Shown piece after piece: positions 16,955-26,207 of a stretch of DNA of 64,000 bases. The position numbers were made by a program, and so were the translations under genes. Below the pieces are notes generated by a model. That model was given only the letters and a program-made list of their open reading frames with translations, ran no database searches and was not told where the DNA came from. The first letter of the stretch is position 1. Every line of letters begins with the position of its first letter. This stretch comes from Paracoccus sp. MKU1 (lineage in GTDB: Bacteria; Pseudomonadota; Alphaproteobacteria; Rhodobacterales; Rhodobacteraceae): assembly GCF_001447385.1 (NCBI RefSeq), contig NZ_LLWQ01000182.1, forward strand, positions 1-64,000, in the 5' to 3' direction.

Positions 16955-17905
16955 TCAGGCTTCGCGCAAGACCCGCGGCACCTTGAACTCGACATTCTCG
17001 CGCGCCGTCTCGACCATCTCGACGGTCAGGTCGTAGCGCGCCCGAAAGGCCGCGACCACCTCGTCGACCAGCACCTCGGGGGCCGAGGCGCCGGCGGTCA
17101 CGCCCACCGCCCGCGTCCCCTCGATGGCCCGCCAGTCGATCTGGTCGGCCCGCATCACCAGCTGCGAATAGGCGCAGCCGGCGGCGCTGCCCACCTCGAC
17201 CAGCCGGCGCGAGTTGGAACTGTTCGGCGCCCCGATCACCAGAAGCGCGTCGATCCGCCCGGCGATGGCCTTGACCGAGGCCTGCCGGTTGGTCGTCGCA
17301 TAGCAGATGTCCTCCTTGGCCGGGCCTCTGATGCCCGGAAACCGCGCCTGCAAGGCGGCGACGATGGCGGCGGTATCATCGACCGACAGCGTGGTCTGGG
17401 TGATGAAGGCCAGCCGCGCGGGGTCGCGCGGTTCGATCCCGGCCACGTCCTCGACGGTCTCGACCAGCAGCACCTCGCCCTCGGGCAATTGCCCCATGGT
17501 GCCCAGCACCTCGGGATGGCCGGCATGGCCGATCATCACCATCTGCAAGCCCTCGGCGTGATGGCGCTCGGCCTCGACATGGACCTTGCTGACCAGCGGG
17601 CAGGTGGCGTCGACAAAGACCATCTCGCGCCGCCGCGCCTCGGCCGGCACGGCCTTGGGCACGCCATGCGCCGAGAAGATCACCGGCCGGTCGTCGGGGC
17701 ATTCGTCCAGCTCCTCGACGAAGACCGCGCCCTTGTCGCGCAAGGAGTCCACGACGAACTTGTTGTGCACGATCTCGTGGCGGACATAGACCGGCGCACC
17801 CCATTTCTGCAACGCCATCTCGACGATCTTGATGGCGCGGTCCACGCCGGCGCAAAAGCCGCGCGGCGCGGCCAGGTAAAGGGTCAGGGGCGGTTTCTTG
17901 TCCAT
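16955..17905 (-). CDS. ispH: 4-hydroxy-3-methylbut-2-enyl diphosphate reductase
   Basis: A 316-residue iron-sulfur enzyme that makes IPP and DMAPP in the last step of the MEP isoprenoid pathway. The three cluster-binding cysteines lie in [24 protein letters not shown] and AGCAYSQ or the family-equivalent segment, and the substrate motif [13 protein letters not shown] is intact. The ATG at 17905 was preferred over an in-frame GTG at 17914 because AGGTGAGG immediately precedes it. With ispDF at 59360-60508 it places two MEP steps in this window, at unlinked loci. Confidence 0.97.
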   Translation of the reverse strand: MDKKPPLTLYLAAPRGFCAGVDRAIKIVEMALQKWGAPVYVRHEIVHNKFVVDSLRDKGAVFVEELDECPDDRPVIFSAHGVPKAVPAEARRREMVFVDATCPLVSKVHVEAERHHAEGLQMVMIGHAGHPEVLGTMGQLPEGEVLLVETVEDVAGIEPRDPARLAFITQTTLSVDDTAAIVAALQARFPGIRGPAKEDICYATTNRQASVKAIAGRIDALLVIGAPNSSNSRRLVEVGSAAGCAYSQLVMRADQIDWRAIEGTRAVGVTAGASAPEVLVDEVVAAFRARYDLTVEMVETARENVEFKVPRVLREA

Positions 17906-17944
17906 GGGCCTCACCTAACCCCGGCAGGGGCCTGCCGCAAGGGA

Positions 17945-18508
17945 TCAGGCGCCCTCGAAACTGGTCAGGGCGTGGACCTCGTGGCCCAGCCCCTCCAGCA
18001 GCGCCCGCCCGCCCAGCTCGGGCAGCTCGATCACGAAGGCGCAGCCCACGATCTCGGCCCCCAGCCGCTCGCAAAGCGAGATGCCGGCCGCCGCGGTGCC
18101 GCCGGTGGCCAGCAGGTCGTCGACGATCAGCACCCGCTCGCCGGGACGCAGGGCGTCGTCATGGACCTCCATCACCGCCTCGCCATATTCCAGCGCATAG
18201 GCCTGGCTGATGACGGCGCCGGGCAGCTTGCCCTTCTTGCGGATCGGCACGAAGCCCACCGAAAGCTGATGCGCCACCGCGCCGCCCAGGATGAAGCCGC
18301 GCGCCTCCAGCCCGACGACCTTGTCGATATCCTCGCCGGCATAGGCGGCCAGCAGCTGGTCCACCGCCATGCGAAAGCCGCGCGCATCGGCGAACAGCGT
18401 GGTCACGTCGCGAAACAGGATGCCCTCATGCGGGAAATCGACGATGGTGCGGATATAGTCGCGCACCGTGCGGCTGTCGCGGCGGCGCTTTTCCGGCCGG
18501 TTCTTCAT
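17945..18508 (-). CDS. apt: adenine phosphoribosyltransferase
   Basis: A 187-residue cytosolic purine salvage enzyme converting adenine and PRPP to AMP. Family signatures: [20 protein letters not shown] near the start, [17 protein letters not shown] and the PRPP loop [16 protein letters not shown] near residue 127. A short basic leader (about 13 residues) precedes the conserved start. The ATG at 18508 overlaps the stop of the flavin reductase gene (TGATG), so the two are probably cotranscribed, with ispH about 40 bp downstream. Confidence 0.96.
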   Translation of the reverse strand: MKNRPEKRRRDSRTVRDYIRTIVDFPHEGILFRDVTTLFADARGFRMAVDQLLAAYAGEDIDKVVGLEARGFILGGAVAHQLSVGFVPIRKKGKLPGAVISQAYALEYGEAVMEVHDDALRPGERVLIVDDLLATGGTAAAGISLCERLGAEIVGCAFVIELPELGGRALLEGLGHEVHALTSFEGA

Positions 18509-19104
18509 CAGGGGCGCTCCATCTCGAAGGTCTCGGTGGTGATGGTGTAGTCCTTGTAGCCCATGCGCGACAGCCAGCCGGTGCCGTGCAGGTCGAAGCG
18601 GCCGTCCTTCAGGCAATCCTCCCGCAGGTGGATGCCGGTGACGACGCCCAGCACCATGTAATTCGCCTCGCCCGCCAGCCGCAGGATGCGCGTGGCGCGG
18701 CATTCCAGCGCCGCGGCGGCACCGGCCACGCGCGGGCAGTCGATGGTCTGGCATTCGGCGGGCTCGATGCCGGCCGCCTCGAATTCGTTCACCCCGGCGG
18801 GGAAGGCGGCCGAACTCGCGTTGACCTGATCCTTCAGCGGGCCGTCGGCGATGTTGACGCAGAACACCCGCGATTCGGCGATCTGCGCCACGCTGTCCTT
18901 GGTGCCGTTCCGGTCCGGCTTGGCCGCGGTCGAGGCGAACATGACCTGCGGCGGCACATAGGCGGTCAGGTTGAAGAAGGAATAGGGCGCCAGGTTGTCG
19001 CCCTGCCGGCCGCGGGTCGAGATCCAGCCGATAGGCCGCGGCGCCACGATGGCGTTCAAAGGGTTGTGCGGCAGACCGTGGCCGTCCTGGGGTCGGTAGA
19101 ACAT
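18508..19104 (-). CDS. flavin reductase-like (DIM6/NTAB) family protein
   Basis: A 198-residue FMN-binding split-barrel protein. Conserved segments are [36 protein letters not shown] and an [14 protein letters not shown] strand near the end. Such proteins reduce flavins for partner monooxygenases or act directly on small substrates. No partner oxygenase is adjacent, although an FAD monooxygenase lies 4 kb away. The start at 19104 matches the usual family N-terminus. It is translationally linked to apt. Confidence 0.85.
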   Translation of the reverse strand: MFYRPQDGHGLPHNPLNAIVAPRPIGWISTRGRQGDNLAPYSFFNLTAYVPPQVMFASTAAKPDRNGTKDSVAQIAESRVFCVNIADGPLKDQVNASSAAFPAGVNEFEAAGIEPAECQTIDCPRVAGAAAALECRATRILRLAGEANYMVLGVVTGIHLREDCLKDGRFDLHGTGWLSRMGYKDYTITTETFEMERP

Positions 19105-19316
19105 GGCTGGCCTCGCTGTTCCCTGGGTGATGCGGGCCCCAGAAGTGACCCCATGCGCGCGGCACGTCAAGCCTCGCCGTTCTCGCTGGCCCTGCCCCGC
19201 GGATTTTGCATCTTGTGATCCCGCAGGCGGTTTTCGCGGCCGCGCCTGCATGTTACGCGGTCCCTGCGCCGCGTCAGGCCCGAGCCCCGAATCCCGATCC
19301 CAGCAGCGGAGGCAGG

Positions 19317-19877
19317 ATGTACGAACTTTGCCCCGAGACCCCCGCCGACACGCCCGAGGTCGAGGCGCTGCTGGACCTGTGCTTCGCTCCGGGGCGGACG
19401 GCGCTGTCCTCCTACCGGCTGCGCGACGGCGTTGCCCCGGTCGGGCCGCTTTGCCTGATGCTGCGCAACGATTTCGGCGCGCTGATGGGCGCGATCCGCT
19501 ATTGGCCGGTGCGCGTGGGCGGGCGGCCGGTGCTGCTGCTGGGGCCGGTGGCGGTGCATCCGATCACGCAGGGCGAGGGGTTGGGCGCGCTCTTGATGCG
19601 CGAAAGCCTGACACGGGCGGCCGAGATGGGCTGGCAGCGGGTGATGCTGGTGGGCGACATGCCCTATTATCAACGTTTTGGCTTCTGGAAGCTCGAGGAT
19701 GTTGAGATGCCGCCCCCCACCAACCCCGACCGCGTGCTGGGGCTGGAACTGGTGCCCGGTGCCTGGGCCGGGATCACCGGCCCGGTCGAGCGCGAGACCG
19801 GCGGAGCCGCCGCCGGCCTGCGCGAGATGCGCCGCGAGGGCTGCACCGAGGTCGAGCCGCCGGATCACTCGGCATAG
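19317..19877 (+). CDS. GNAT family N-acetyltransferase
   Basis: A 186-residue GNAT-fold protein. The acetyl-CoA motif A is AVHPITQGEGLGALLMRESLTRAAEMGW (residues about 78-105), followed by VMLVGDMPYYQRFGFWKLEDVE, typical of the YhbS-like subgroup. The acceptor is unknown. GGAGGCAGG directly upstream of the ATG at 19317 decides the start over an upstream in-frame start at 19206. Its 3' end overlaps the convergent ivy-like gene by 13 bp. Confidence 0.85.
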   Translation: MYELCPETPADTPEVEALLDLCFAPGRTALSSYRLRDGVAPVGPLCLMLRNDFGALMGAIRYWPVRVGGRPVLLLGPVAVHPITQGEGLGALLMRESLTRAAEMGWQRVMLVGDMPYYQRFGFWKLEDVEMPPPTNPDRVLGLELVPGAWAGITGPVERETGGAAAGLREMRREGCTEVEPPDHSA

Positions 19878-20446
19878 GTGAAATCCTGCGGGTGGTTGGC
19901 CAGGCTGCCGGTCAACGCGGCGTAAAGGATGGTGCGGCCGTCGATGGTCTCGGGCCCGCCCGCCATGCCGAGCCAGGTCAGCAGTTCCGCCCCCTCGCCG
20001 TCGCGGACCGAAAGTACCCCATGGGCCAGGCCGCTGTCGGGGGCATAAAGCACCGCGAACTGGTTTTCCGCGCAGTCATGCTGCTGGCACGCCATCATGG
20101 CGAGATATTCCCGGCCGCCGAAGGCCACCTTCTGGGTGGGCGAGATGACCGCGCCCTCGCGCAGCCATTCGGGCATCTGGTGCCCCTCGGCCATCTTCTC
20201 GACGGCGGCGGTCAGGCCCTGGTCCTTGCCCAGATCGGCCAAGGTCAGCCTGGCTTCCGGCACGGCATCGGAGGCCGCAGCCTGGGCCGCCCCGGGCGTT
20301 CCGTCCTGCGTCGATTCCTGTGCGGTGGCCTGGGCGGGTTCCTGCGCCGGTTGGGTCGCCGGGTCGGCCTCTTGCGCCAATCCGGCTTGCCCCAGGGCCA
20401 GGGCAGCAGTCAATGTCAGGGCCGGGATCATGCGGCGGATGCTCAT
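19865..20446 (-). CDS. Ivy family (vertebrate lysozyme inhibitor) periplasmic protein
   Basis: A 193-residue secreted protein with a clear signal peptide (MIPALTLTAALALGQAGLA), an Ala/Gln/Glu low-complexity linker of about 40 residues and a C-terminal Ivy-like domain with LAMMACQQHDCAENQFAVLY. The CxxHDC loop is the Ivy signature that enters the lysozyme active site. It probably protects peptidoglycan from C-type lysozymes in the periplasm. The loop here is CQQHDC rather than the usual CKPHDC, so potency is uncertain. A LprI-like gene, a second inhibitor-related family, lies 10 kb away. Confidence 0.75.
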   Translation of the reverse strand: MSIRRMIPALTLTAALALGQAGLAQEADPATQPAQEPAQATAQESTQDGTPGAAQAAASDAVPEARLTLADLGKDQGLTAAVEKMAEGHQMPEWLREGAVISPTQKVAFGGREYLAMMACQQHDCAENQFAVLYAPDSGLAHGVLSVRDGEGAELLTWLGMAGGPETIDGRTILYAALTGSLANHPQDFTYAE

Positions 20447-20582
20447 TCCAGTCTTCCTTGTCCTTGTCCCGCCGCTATGCGGCAGGTTTGCATTCTTCCG
20501 TCGGAACCCCGGTGACGCCTTGCGGGTTCCCTTGCCGATGCCCAGTTCTGGTGCAAGCCAGACAACCCAGAGAAGCCGCAGG

Positions 20583-21404
20583 ATGACCGAACAAAGCCAA
20601 ATCCCCGTCCGCCAGGCCGTGCTGCCTCCGATCGACGACCCGACCGTGCATGCCGCGATCGACCGGCTGGCGCGGCGCTATCTTCAGGCGGGCGGCGTGG
20701 CGATGGAGCTGCTGACCGCCGTCGGCGGTAAGGCCGAGGGGCTGATCGAACGCCTGCCGGCCCCGGTGCGCGGGCGCATGGACCGGATCACCCTGGCGGC
20801 GCTGAACCGCGCCTTCGACGCCGCCTCGCGCTCGCGCGGGATGCTGCGGGATCGCGGCGACCTGTTCAACCGGATGCTGTCGACCACCTCGGGCGCGGTG
20901 GGCGGGCTCGCGGGGATCGGCGGCGCCATGCTGGAACTGCCGGTGACGGTCACGCTGCTTTTGCGCGCGATCATGGACATCGCCGCCGAGCACGGCTTCG
21001 ACCCGGTCTCGGACGAGGCGCGGCGCGAGGCGCTGCATGTCTTTGCCTCGGCCGGGCCGCTTGCCGATGACGACGGCACCGATCTGGGCCTGCTGGCCGC
21101 GCGCATGACCATCACCGGCCAGACCGTGCAGGCGCTGATCGCGCGGGTGGCGCCGCGGCTTTCCGCCTCGCTGGCGCAGAAGCTGGCGGCGCAGGCCGTG
21201 CCGGTCCTGGGTGCCATTGCCGGGGCTTCGATCAATTACAGTTTCACCCGCTATTATCAGGAACTGGCGCGAGTGCATTTCGGCCTGCTGCGGCTGTCGC
21301 AGGAAACCGGCATCCCGCGCGAGGCGCTGGCCGAGGCCTTGGAGCTGCGCATGATCCAGCTGCGCCCCAATACCGCCGCGCGCAAGCTGTCGCGGCGCGG
21401 CTAG
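20583..21404 (+). CDS. EcsC family protein
   Basis: A 273-residue protein with the EcsC-family core: YLQAGGVAMELLTAVGGKAEGLIERLP, then LSTTSGAVGGLAGIGGAMLELPVTVTLLLRAIMDIAAEHG and a late AQAVPVLGAIAGASINYSFTRYYQELARVHF. The two glycine-rich hydrophobic segments suggest membrane association. The family is named after Bacillus EcsC, but its role is not established and no ecsAB transporter genes are adjacent. GCAGG precedes the ATG at 20583. Confidence 0.8.
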   Translation: MTEQSQIPVRQAVLPPIDDPTVHAAIDRLARRYLQAGGVAMELLTAVGGKAEGLIERLPAPVRGRMDRITLAALNRAFDAASRSRGMLRDRGDLFNRMLSTTSGAVGGLAGIGGAMLELPVTVTLLLRAIMDIAAEHGFDPVSDEARREALHVFASAGPLADDDGTDLGLLAARMTITGQTVQALIARVAPRLSASLAQKLAAQAVPVLGAIAGASINYSFTRYYQELARVHFGLLRLSQETGIPREALAEALELRMIQLRPNTAARKLSRRG

Positions 21405-21415
21405 CCGCCCTTCGG

Positions 21416-22951
21416 CTATTCCCCGGGTTCGGCGGCCAGTTCCAGCACGCTGGCCGGGGCCTCCAGGTGATCGGTCCGCAACGGGGCCGAGGGCCGGGCC
21501 AGGCGCGATTTCACCACCCAATGCAGCCGCTCCTGCGCACGGGTGATGGCGACATAGGCCAGCCGCTTCCACAGTGCGATGCCGGCTTCCGAGCGGCCCG
21601 ACCATGCGGCGGCGGCGATGTCGGGGGCAAAGACCTGCACATCGGGCCATTGCGAGCCCTGCGCCTTGTGGATCGTCACCGCCGCGCCATGCAGGAAGGC
21701 CGCGCCCATGCGGGCGGCAAAGGGGATGAAGGGCTCCTCGACATCCGGCATCTCGATCTTGACAATGCTGGCGGCGGAAAGCCGCGGCTCCTCGGCGCCT
21801 ACGACATGCAGGCGCGAGAAGCCGGGCTTGCGCCCCGGTCCCAGATAGATCACCTGCGCGCCCTTGATCAGCCCGCGCGCCTCCAGGTCGATGCGCTTCT
21901 TGCGGTGCTTCAAGGGCAGTTCCAGCCCGTCGCAGATCAAGGGCTCGCCCGGCAGCAGCGCGTCGCCCGGAGCGCCATAGGCGGAACGGAAGGCCTGGAT
22001 CAGCTTGATGCGGGTGATGTTGCGCCAGACCAGAACCGGGCTTTGCGCCATCAGGTCGCTCTCGACCCGCTCGGCCCAGATCACCCGGGGATCGCGGGCG
22101 GCGGCCTCGCGGATCATGCGCTCGAAGGTGTCGAATTCCAGCGCCGGATCGGCCAGCGCATGGGCAAGGTCGAGGATCGGGCTGTCGCCCTCCTGCCGGT
22201 GGATGCGGTCCAGCATCAGCCGCTGCGAAGCCGCGAGCCGGTCGAAGACCATTTCGCCCGACTGCCCGACCGGGGCCAATTGCGCCGGGTCGCCGAACAG
22301 GATCAGGATCGGGAAGATCTCGCGCAGGTCCTCGAACTGGCGCTCGTCCAGCATCGAGGCCTCGTCGATCAGCCCGATGTCCAGCCCGTCCTCGCGCCGC
22401 TTCCACCCGCGGATGAAGTCCGAGCCGCGCAGACCCGCGGCCGCAAGGGCGCCGGGGATCGAGGCGTGCTGGTCGTAAAAGGCCTTCGCGCGGTCCAGCG
22501 CAGCCTCGGTCAGCCCCTCCATCAGCCCCTCGACCGAGGGCCGCTCGCCCGCGCCGGTCAGCCAATCGGCGATGCGCTCGTATTCCGGGTCATAGACCGG
22601 GGTATAGAGGATGCGGTGGATCGTCGTCGCCGGCACTCCGCGCATGCGCAGCACGAAGGCCGCCTTGTTGGTCGGGGCAAGGATGGCCACGGTGCGGCGG
22701 TCCTTGCGTTTCTTGCCCTCGTAATCGCCCGAGACGATATCGACTCCTGCCGCCTTCAGCGCCTTGGTCAGTTCGGCGAGCAGCAGGGTCTTGCCCGAGC
22801 CGGCCTTTCCGATCACCGCCATGACCCGGCCCCTGCCGGGTTTCGGCGGCGCGATCTCCTCCGAGACCAGGTCGATGCCGGAGTCTTCCAGCGCGGCGGC
22901 AAGCGCGTCCCAGGCTTCGGCCTGATCGGGGGAAAGGGCAGGCAGGGTCAT
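21416..22951 (-). CDS. RecD2-like ATP-dependent DNA helicase / AAA family ATPase
   Basis: A 511-residue superfamily 1 helicase-like protein. Motif I (Walker A) is GKAGSGKTLL near residue 48, motif II appears as GLIDEASML, motif III as ILFGDPAQLAPVGQSG, and the C-terminal UvrD-like motifs include VTIHKAQGSQWPDV and RLAYVAITRAQERLHWV. The protein lacks the long N-terminal extension of RecD2 and has no RecB or RecC neighbours, so it probably works alone in DNA processing. The promoter region upstream carries an inverted pair of dispersed repeats. Confidence 0.85.
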   Translation of the reverse strand: MTLPALSPDQAEAWDALAAALEDSGIDLVSEEIAPPKPGRGRVMAVIGKAGSGKTLLLAELTKALKAAGVDIVSGDYEGKKRKDRRTVAILAPTNKAAFVLRMRGVPATTIHRILYTPVYDPEYERIADWLTGAGERPSVEGLMEGLTEAALDRAKAFYDQHASIPGALAAAGLRGSDFIRGWKRREDGLDIGLIDEASMLDERQFEDLREIFPILILFGDPAQLAPVGQSGEMVFDRLAASQRLMLDRIHRQEGDSPILDLAHALADPALEFDTFERMIREAAARDPRVIWAERVESDLMAQSPVLVWRNITRIKLIQAFRSAYGAPGDALLPGEPLICDGLELPLKHRKKRIDLEARGLIKGAQVIYLGPGRKPGFSRLHVVGAEEPRLSAASIVKIEMPDVEEPFIPFAARMGAAFLHGAAVTIHKAQGSQWPDVQVFAPDIAAAAWSGRSEAGIALWKRLAYVAITRAQERLHWVVKSRLARPSAPLRTDHLEAPASVLELAAEPGE

Positions 22952-23014
22952 GCGCCCTTGTTAGCCCGCCGCGCGAGGGGCGGAAAGGCCGATCCGGTGG
23001 CGCTGCCGCGATTT

Positions 23015-23036
23015 GGGTATTTGGACAACGAAGAAG
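23015..23036 (-). repeat. dispersed repeat copy 3
   Basis: GGGTATTTGGACAAC followed by GAAGAAG, in reverse orientation to the family core. With copy 4 (23054-23075) it makes an inverted pair separated by 17 bp that can fold into a long hairpin with a few mismatches. Confidence 0.85.
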
Positions 23037-23053
23037 ACCCATCCCGGCCTGAT

Positions 23054-23075
23054 CTTCTCTGTTGCCCAAATACCC
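23054..23075 (+). repeat. dispersed repeat copy 4
   Basis: CTTCTCTGTTGCC followed by CAAATACCC. It is the right arm of the inverted pair with copy 3, between the lrp-like gene's 3' end and the start of the helicase gene. Confidence 0.85.
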
Positions 23076-23092
23076 ATGCGAGGCTGAAGCGT

Positions 23093-23569
23093 TCAGGCCC
23101 GCTCATCCTTGGGCGAGCCCATCACGACATGGGTGGTGATGGTGGCGATCTGCGGAAAGGCGCCCAGGACCTCGGTATGAAAGCGGCGATAGGCGTCCAG
23201 ATCGCGCACCTCGACGCGCAGCAGATATTCGACCGAGCCGGTGATGTTGTGGCATTCCCGGACCTGCGGCGCCGCGAGGCAGGCGCGCTCGAAGGCCTGC
23301 TGCGCCTCGTTCGAATGGCGGGAAAGGCCCACCGTGACATAGGCGGTGAAGCCCGCCGCGCGGGCGGCGGGGGCGATGATCGCGCGATAGCCCTGGATGG
23401 CGCCGCGCCGCTCCAGCTCCTGCACCCGGCGCAGGCAGGCCGAAGGCGAGAGCCCGACCTCGGCGGCGAGCTGCTGATTCGGAATGCGGCCGTTTCGCGC
23501 GAGAATCTGCAAGATCCGCGCGGAGATGAGATCAATCTCGAGTTCAGATTGTTCCTGTACGGCCTTCAT
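23093..23569 (-). CDS. Lrp/AsnC family transcriptional regulator
   Basis: A 158-residue regulator with an N-terminal helix-turn-helix (LISARILQILARNGRIPNQQLAAEVGLSPSACLRRVQELERRGAI) and a C-terminal RAM ligand-binding domain (ECHNITGSVEYLLRVEVRDLDAYRRF). It is divergent from a LysE-family exporter gene 67 bp away, the classic arrangement for a regulator that senses an amino acid and controls its export. The start was placed at the ATG (23569) rather than the in-frame TTG at 23575. The ligand is unknown. Confidence 0.93.
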   Translation of the reverse strand: MKAVQEQSELEIDLISARILQILARNGRIPNQQLAAEVGLSPSACLRRVQELERRGAIQGYRAIIAPAARAAGFTAYVTVGLSRHSNEAQQAFERACLAAPQVRECHNITGSVEYLLRVEVRDLDAYRRFHTEVLGAFPQIATITTHVVMGSPKDERA

Positions 23570-23587
23570 TCGCAAATCAGGTCGGAA

Positions 23588-23606
23588 ATTGCATCAGAAT
23601 CACAAT
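23588..23606. promoter_or_regulatory. possible Lrp-family operator
   Basis: An ATTG-N11-CAAT dyad in an AT-rich stretch between the divergent lrp-like and lysE-like genes. It lies where an autoregulating Lrp-family protein could control both promoters. The dyad is short, so this is tentative. Confidence 0.35.
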
Positions 23607-23636
23607 ATCATTGCTGGATCTTTTGGGAAATCCGCA

Positions 23637-24227
23637 ATGTCGCACCAGATCCTTGTGGCGCTTGTCGCCTTCGCCTTCGTCACCTCGGTTACGCCGGGGC
23701 CCAACAACCTGATGCTGATGGCCTCGGGCGCGAATTTCGGCATTCGCCGCAGCATTCCGCATCTTCTGGGCGTGGCGCTGGGCTTCGGCGCCATGGTGGC
23801 GCTGTTGGGGCTGGGCGTGGACCGGCTGATCGCCGGGGCGCCGCGTCTGGCCGAGGTGCTGAAATGGGTCAGCATGGCCTATGTGCTGTGGCTCGCCTGG
23901 AAGATCGCCCATGCTTCGGCGCCCGGAACCGCGGGCGCGGCGGCGCGGCCGATGAGCTTTCTGGCCGCCTGCGCCTTTCAGTGGGTGAATCCCAAGGCCT
24001 GGATGATGGCGCTGGGGGCGCTTTCGGCCTATTCGGCCGGGGTGGGCGGCACGCTGGTGGTGGCGCTGGTCTTTACCCTGGTGAACCTGCCCTCGGTCGC
24101 GCTTTGGGCGGCGATGGGGCAGGGGCTGCGCGGTGTCCTGTCCCAGCCTGCGCGGCTGCGGCTGTTCAACCGGGCGATGGCGCTGCTGCTGGTCGGCTCG
24201 ATGCTGCCGGTCGTCACCGGGCACTGA
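23637..24227 (+). CDS. LysE family amino-acid exporter
   Basis: A 196-residue inner-membrane protein with about six transmembrane helices. The N-terminal VTSVTPGPNNLMLMASGANFG is the hallmark of the LysE/RhtB superfamily, and AFQWVNPKAWMMALGA is the second conserved segment. It should export amino acids or related compounds by proton antiport. The divergent Lrp-type gene is the likely regulator. Its 3' end overlaps the convergent DMT exporter gene by 14 bp. Confidence 0.92.
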   Translation: MSHQILVALVAFAFVTSVTPGPNNLMLMASGANFGIRRSIPHLLGVALGFGAMVALLGLGVDRLIAGAPRLAEVLKWVSMAYVLWLAWKIAHASAPGTAGAAARPMSFLAACAFQWVNPKAWMMALGALSAYSAGVGGTLVVALVFTLVNLPSVALWAAMGQGLRGVLSQPARLRLFNRAMALLLVGSMLPVVTGH

Positions 24228-25092
24228 CCGCGATCAGCGCGGCGACGCCGGCGACGATCAGCGCCATGCCGGCAAGCTGGCGCGGGCTGGCGCCCTCGCG
24301 GAAGATCCGGCCCGAGACCAGCTGTGCCATCACCACCTCGACCAGCGCCAGCGTGCGGACATTGGCCGCCGCCGTCAGCGCGAAGCCCAGGAACCAGAAC
24401 AGCGATGCCAGCGCCCCCAGGGCTCCGGCGCCCAGCGAACCGCGCCAGTGCCGGGCGATGCCGGCCAGCGCCGGGCGGTCGAGCGTGCCGAGCCAGATCA
24501 GCATGATCGCGCTTTGCATCGCGAGGGCCAGGACCAGCACCGTCGCGGCCCGCACCGGTTCGGCGCCGAAGGGCAGGGCCAGGATCGCGCCGCGAAAGCC
24601 GATGGCCGAGAGGCCGAAGAGCGCCCCCGCCGCGATGCCGAGCCCGGCGGCGCGCCAGCCGCCGCGCCGCCAGTCGGCGCCCGACATCAGCACCACGCCC
24701 AGCGTCGCCGTGACGATCGCCGCCATGCGGGCGGGGCTCAGCGGCTCGGCCAGGATCAGGGTGCCGATCAGCGCCAGCGTCACCGGCTCGGTCTTGATCA
24801 GCGCGGTGGTGACGCCGAAGCCGCGGCTTTCCATCGTCACCAGCATCAGCGCGGTGGCCGCGATCTGCGAGGTGGCCCCCAGCACTGCCCAGCCCAGCAC
24901 CGCCGCGTCGGGCAGGGGCACCGGCACCAGCGCCGCCATCCCCGCCAGCACCAGCGCCGCGAAGGGCAGGCCGAAGAGGAAGCGCACGGCGGTCGCGCCC
25001 ATGGTGCCCAGCTCGGCGGTCAGCCGCCGCTGCGCCGCATTGCGCCCGGTCTGGGCCGCGGCGGCGATCAGCGTGGCGAGGATCCAGCCCAA
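24214..25092 (-). CDS. EamA/DMT family transporter
   Basis: About 292 residues with ten predicted transmembrane helices in two EamA repeats (RFLFGLPFAALVLAGMAAL, LIGTLILAEPLSPARMAAIV, FWFLGFALTAAANVRTLALVEVVMAQLVSG). Drug/metabolite transporters of this type export varied small molecules. The start is unclear: no ATG fits after the hemE stop, so I place it at a TTG (25092) just before the first helix, 11 nt from hemE. Longer starts inside hemE are possible but would add non-membrane residues. It probably follows hemE in one transcript. Confidence 0.75.
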   Translation of the reverse strand: MGWILATLIAAAAQTGRNAAQRRLTAELGTMGATAVRFLFGLPFAALVLAGMAALVPVPLPDAAVLGWAVLGATSQIAATALMLVTMESRGFGVTTALIKTEPVTLALIGTLILAEPLSPARMAAIVTATLGVVLMSGADWRRGGWRAAGLGIAAGALFGLSAIGFRGAILALPFGAEPVRAATVLVLALAMQSAIMLIWLGTLDRPALAGIARHWRGSLGAGALGALASLFWFLGFALTAAANVRTLALVEVVMAQLVSGRIFREGASPRQLAGMALIVAGVAALIAVSAR

Positions 25093-25102
25093 GGCTTGCC
25101 CG

Positions 25103-26131
25103 TCAGCCGCGGATCGCGGCCAGCATCCGCGTGACGTTCTCGGGGTCGGCCTCGGGGGTGATGCCATGGCCGAGGTTGAAGATATGCGGGCCCTGCGAGA
25201 AGGCCTGCACGATCCGGCGCGTTTCGGAGACGAGTTCCTCGCCGCCGCTGACCAGCAGGCGCGGGTCGAGATTGCCCTGCACGCAGCCGTCCTTCTGCAC
25301 CTCGGCCGCCGCCCAGTCGGCGCTGACCGAATTGTCCAGCGCCACGCAATCGGCGCCGGTGGCGCGGGCGAAGCCGGCATAGCGCGGCCCGGCCTCGCGC
25401 GGGAAGGCGATCACCGGGATGCCGGGATGGCGCGATTTCAGCGCGGCGATGATCCGGTGCGCGGGCTCGACCGCGAAATCGTCGAAGTCCCGGCCCTTGA
25501 GCGAGCCGGCCCAGCTGTCGAACAGCTTCACCACCTCGGCCCCGGCCTCGATCTGGGCCGAGAGGTAGTCGATGGTCGCCTCGGTGATGCGGTCGATCAG
25601 CGCGGCGAAGGCGGCGCGGTCCTCGGCCTTGAAGCCGTGGGCCGGGGCCTGGTCGGGGGTGCCGCGACCGGCGACCATATAGGTCGCGACGGTCCAGGGC
25701 GCGCCGGCAAAGCCGATCAGCGTGGTCTCGCGGGGCAGTTCGCGCGCCAGGATGCGGACGGTTTCATAGACCGGCGCCAGCGTCTCGTGGATCGCCCCGG
25801 TCGGCTTCAGCGCCGCGACCCCGGCGGCGGTGGTGACGGTGGAAAGCCGCGGCCCCTCGCCGGTCACGAACCACAGGTCGAGCCCCAGCGCCTGCGGCAG
25901 CAGCAGGATGTCGGCAAAGAGAATCGCCGCGTCGAAACCATAGCGGCGGATCGGTTGCAGCGTGACCTCGGCCGCCAGCTCCGGCGTGTAGCATAGCGAC
26001 AAAAAGTCGCCGGCCTGGGCGCGGGTGGCGCGGTATTCCGGCAGGTAGCGGCCGGCCTGGCGCATCATCCAGACGGGCGGGACGGGCAAACGCTCGCCCT
26101 TCAGCGCGCGCAGGATGGTTTTTTCGGACAT
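25103..26131 (-). CDS. hemE: uroporphyrinogen decarboxylase
   Basis: A 342-residue cytosolic haem biosynthesis enzyme that decarboxylates uroporphyrinogen III to coproporphyrinogen III. The N-terminal [16 protein letters not shown] holds the conserved substrate-binding arginines; [25 protein letters not shown] and [16 protein letters not shown] are further signatures. AGGTGAG precedes the ATG. It is divergent from hemC across 76 bp, so the two tetrapyrrole genes probably share a control region. Confidence 0.98.
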   Translation of the reverse strand: MSEKTILRALKGERLPVPPVWMMRQAGRYLPEYRATRAQAGDFLSLCYTPELAAEVTLQPIRRYGFDAAILFADILLLPQALGLDLWFVTGEGPRLSTVTTAAGVAALKPTGAIHETLAPVYETVRILARELPRETTLIGFAGAPWTVATYMVAGRGTPDQAPAHGFKAEDRAAFAALIDRITEATIDYLSAQIEAGAEVVKLFDSWAGSLKGRDFDDFAVEPAHRIIAALKSRHPGIPVIAFPREAGPRYAGFARATGADCVALDNSVSADWAAAEVQKDGCVQGNLDPRLLVSGGEELVSETRRIVQAFSQGPHIFNLGHGITPEADPENVTRMLAAIRG

Positions 26132-26207
26132 AAATCTCACCTCTCGCCCCTTCATGGCGCGCGCGTCCCCGTTGTCAAGGCCGAGGGGGGGCGCTAAGCC
26201 CTGTGCC

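Noticed and set aside
21467..25996. A 1509-codon plus-strand frame across several genes
   Set aside because: It crosses the helicase, lrp-like, lysE-like and hemE genes in mixed senses and no part resembles a known protein.
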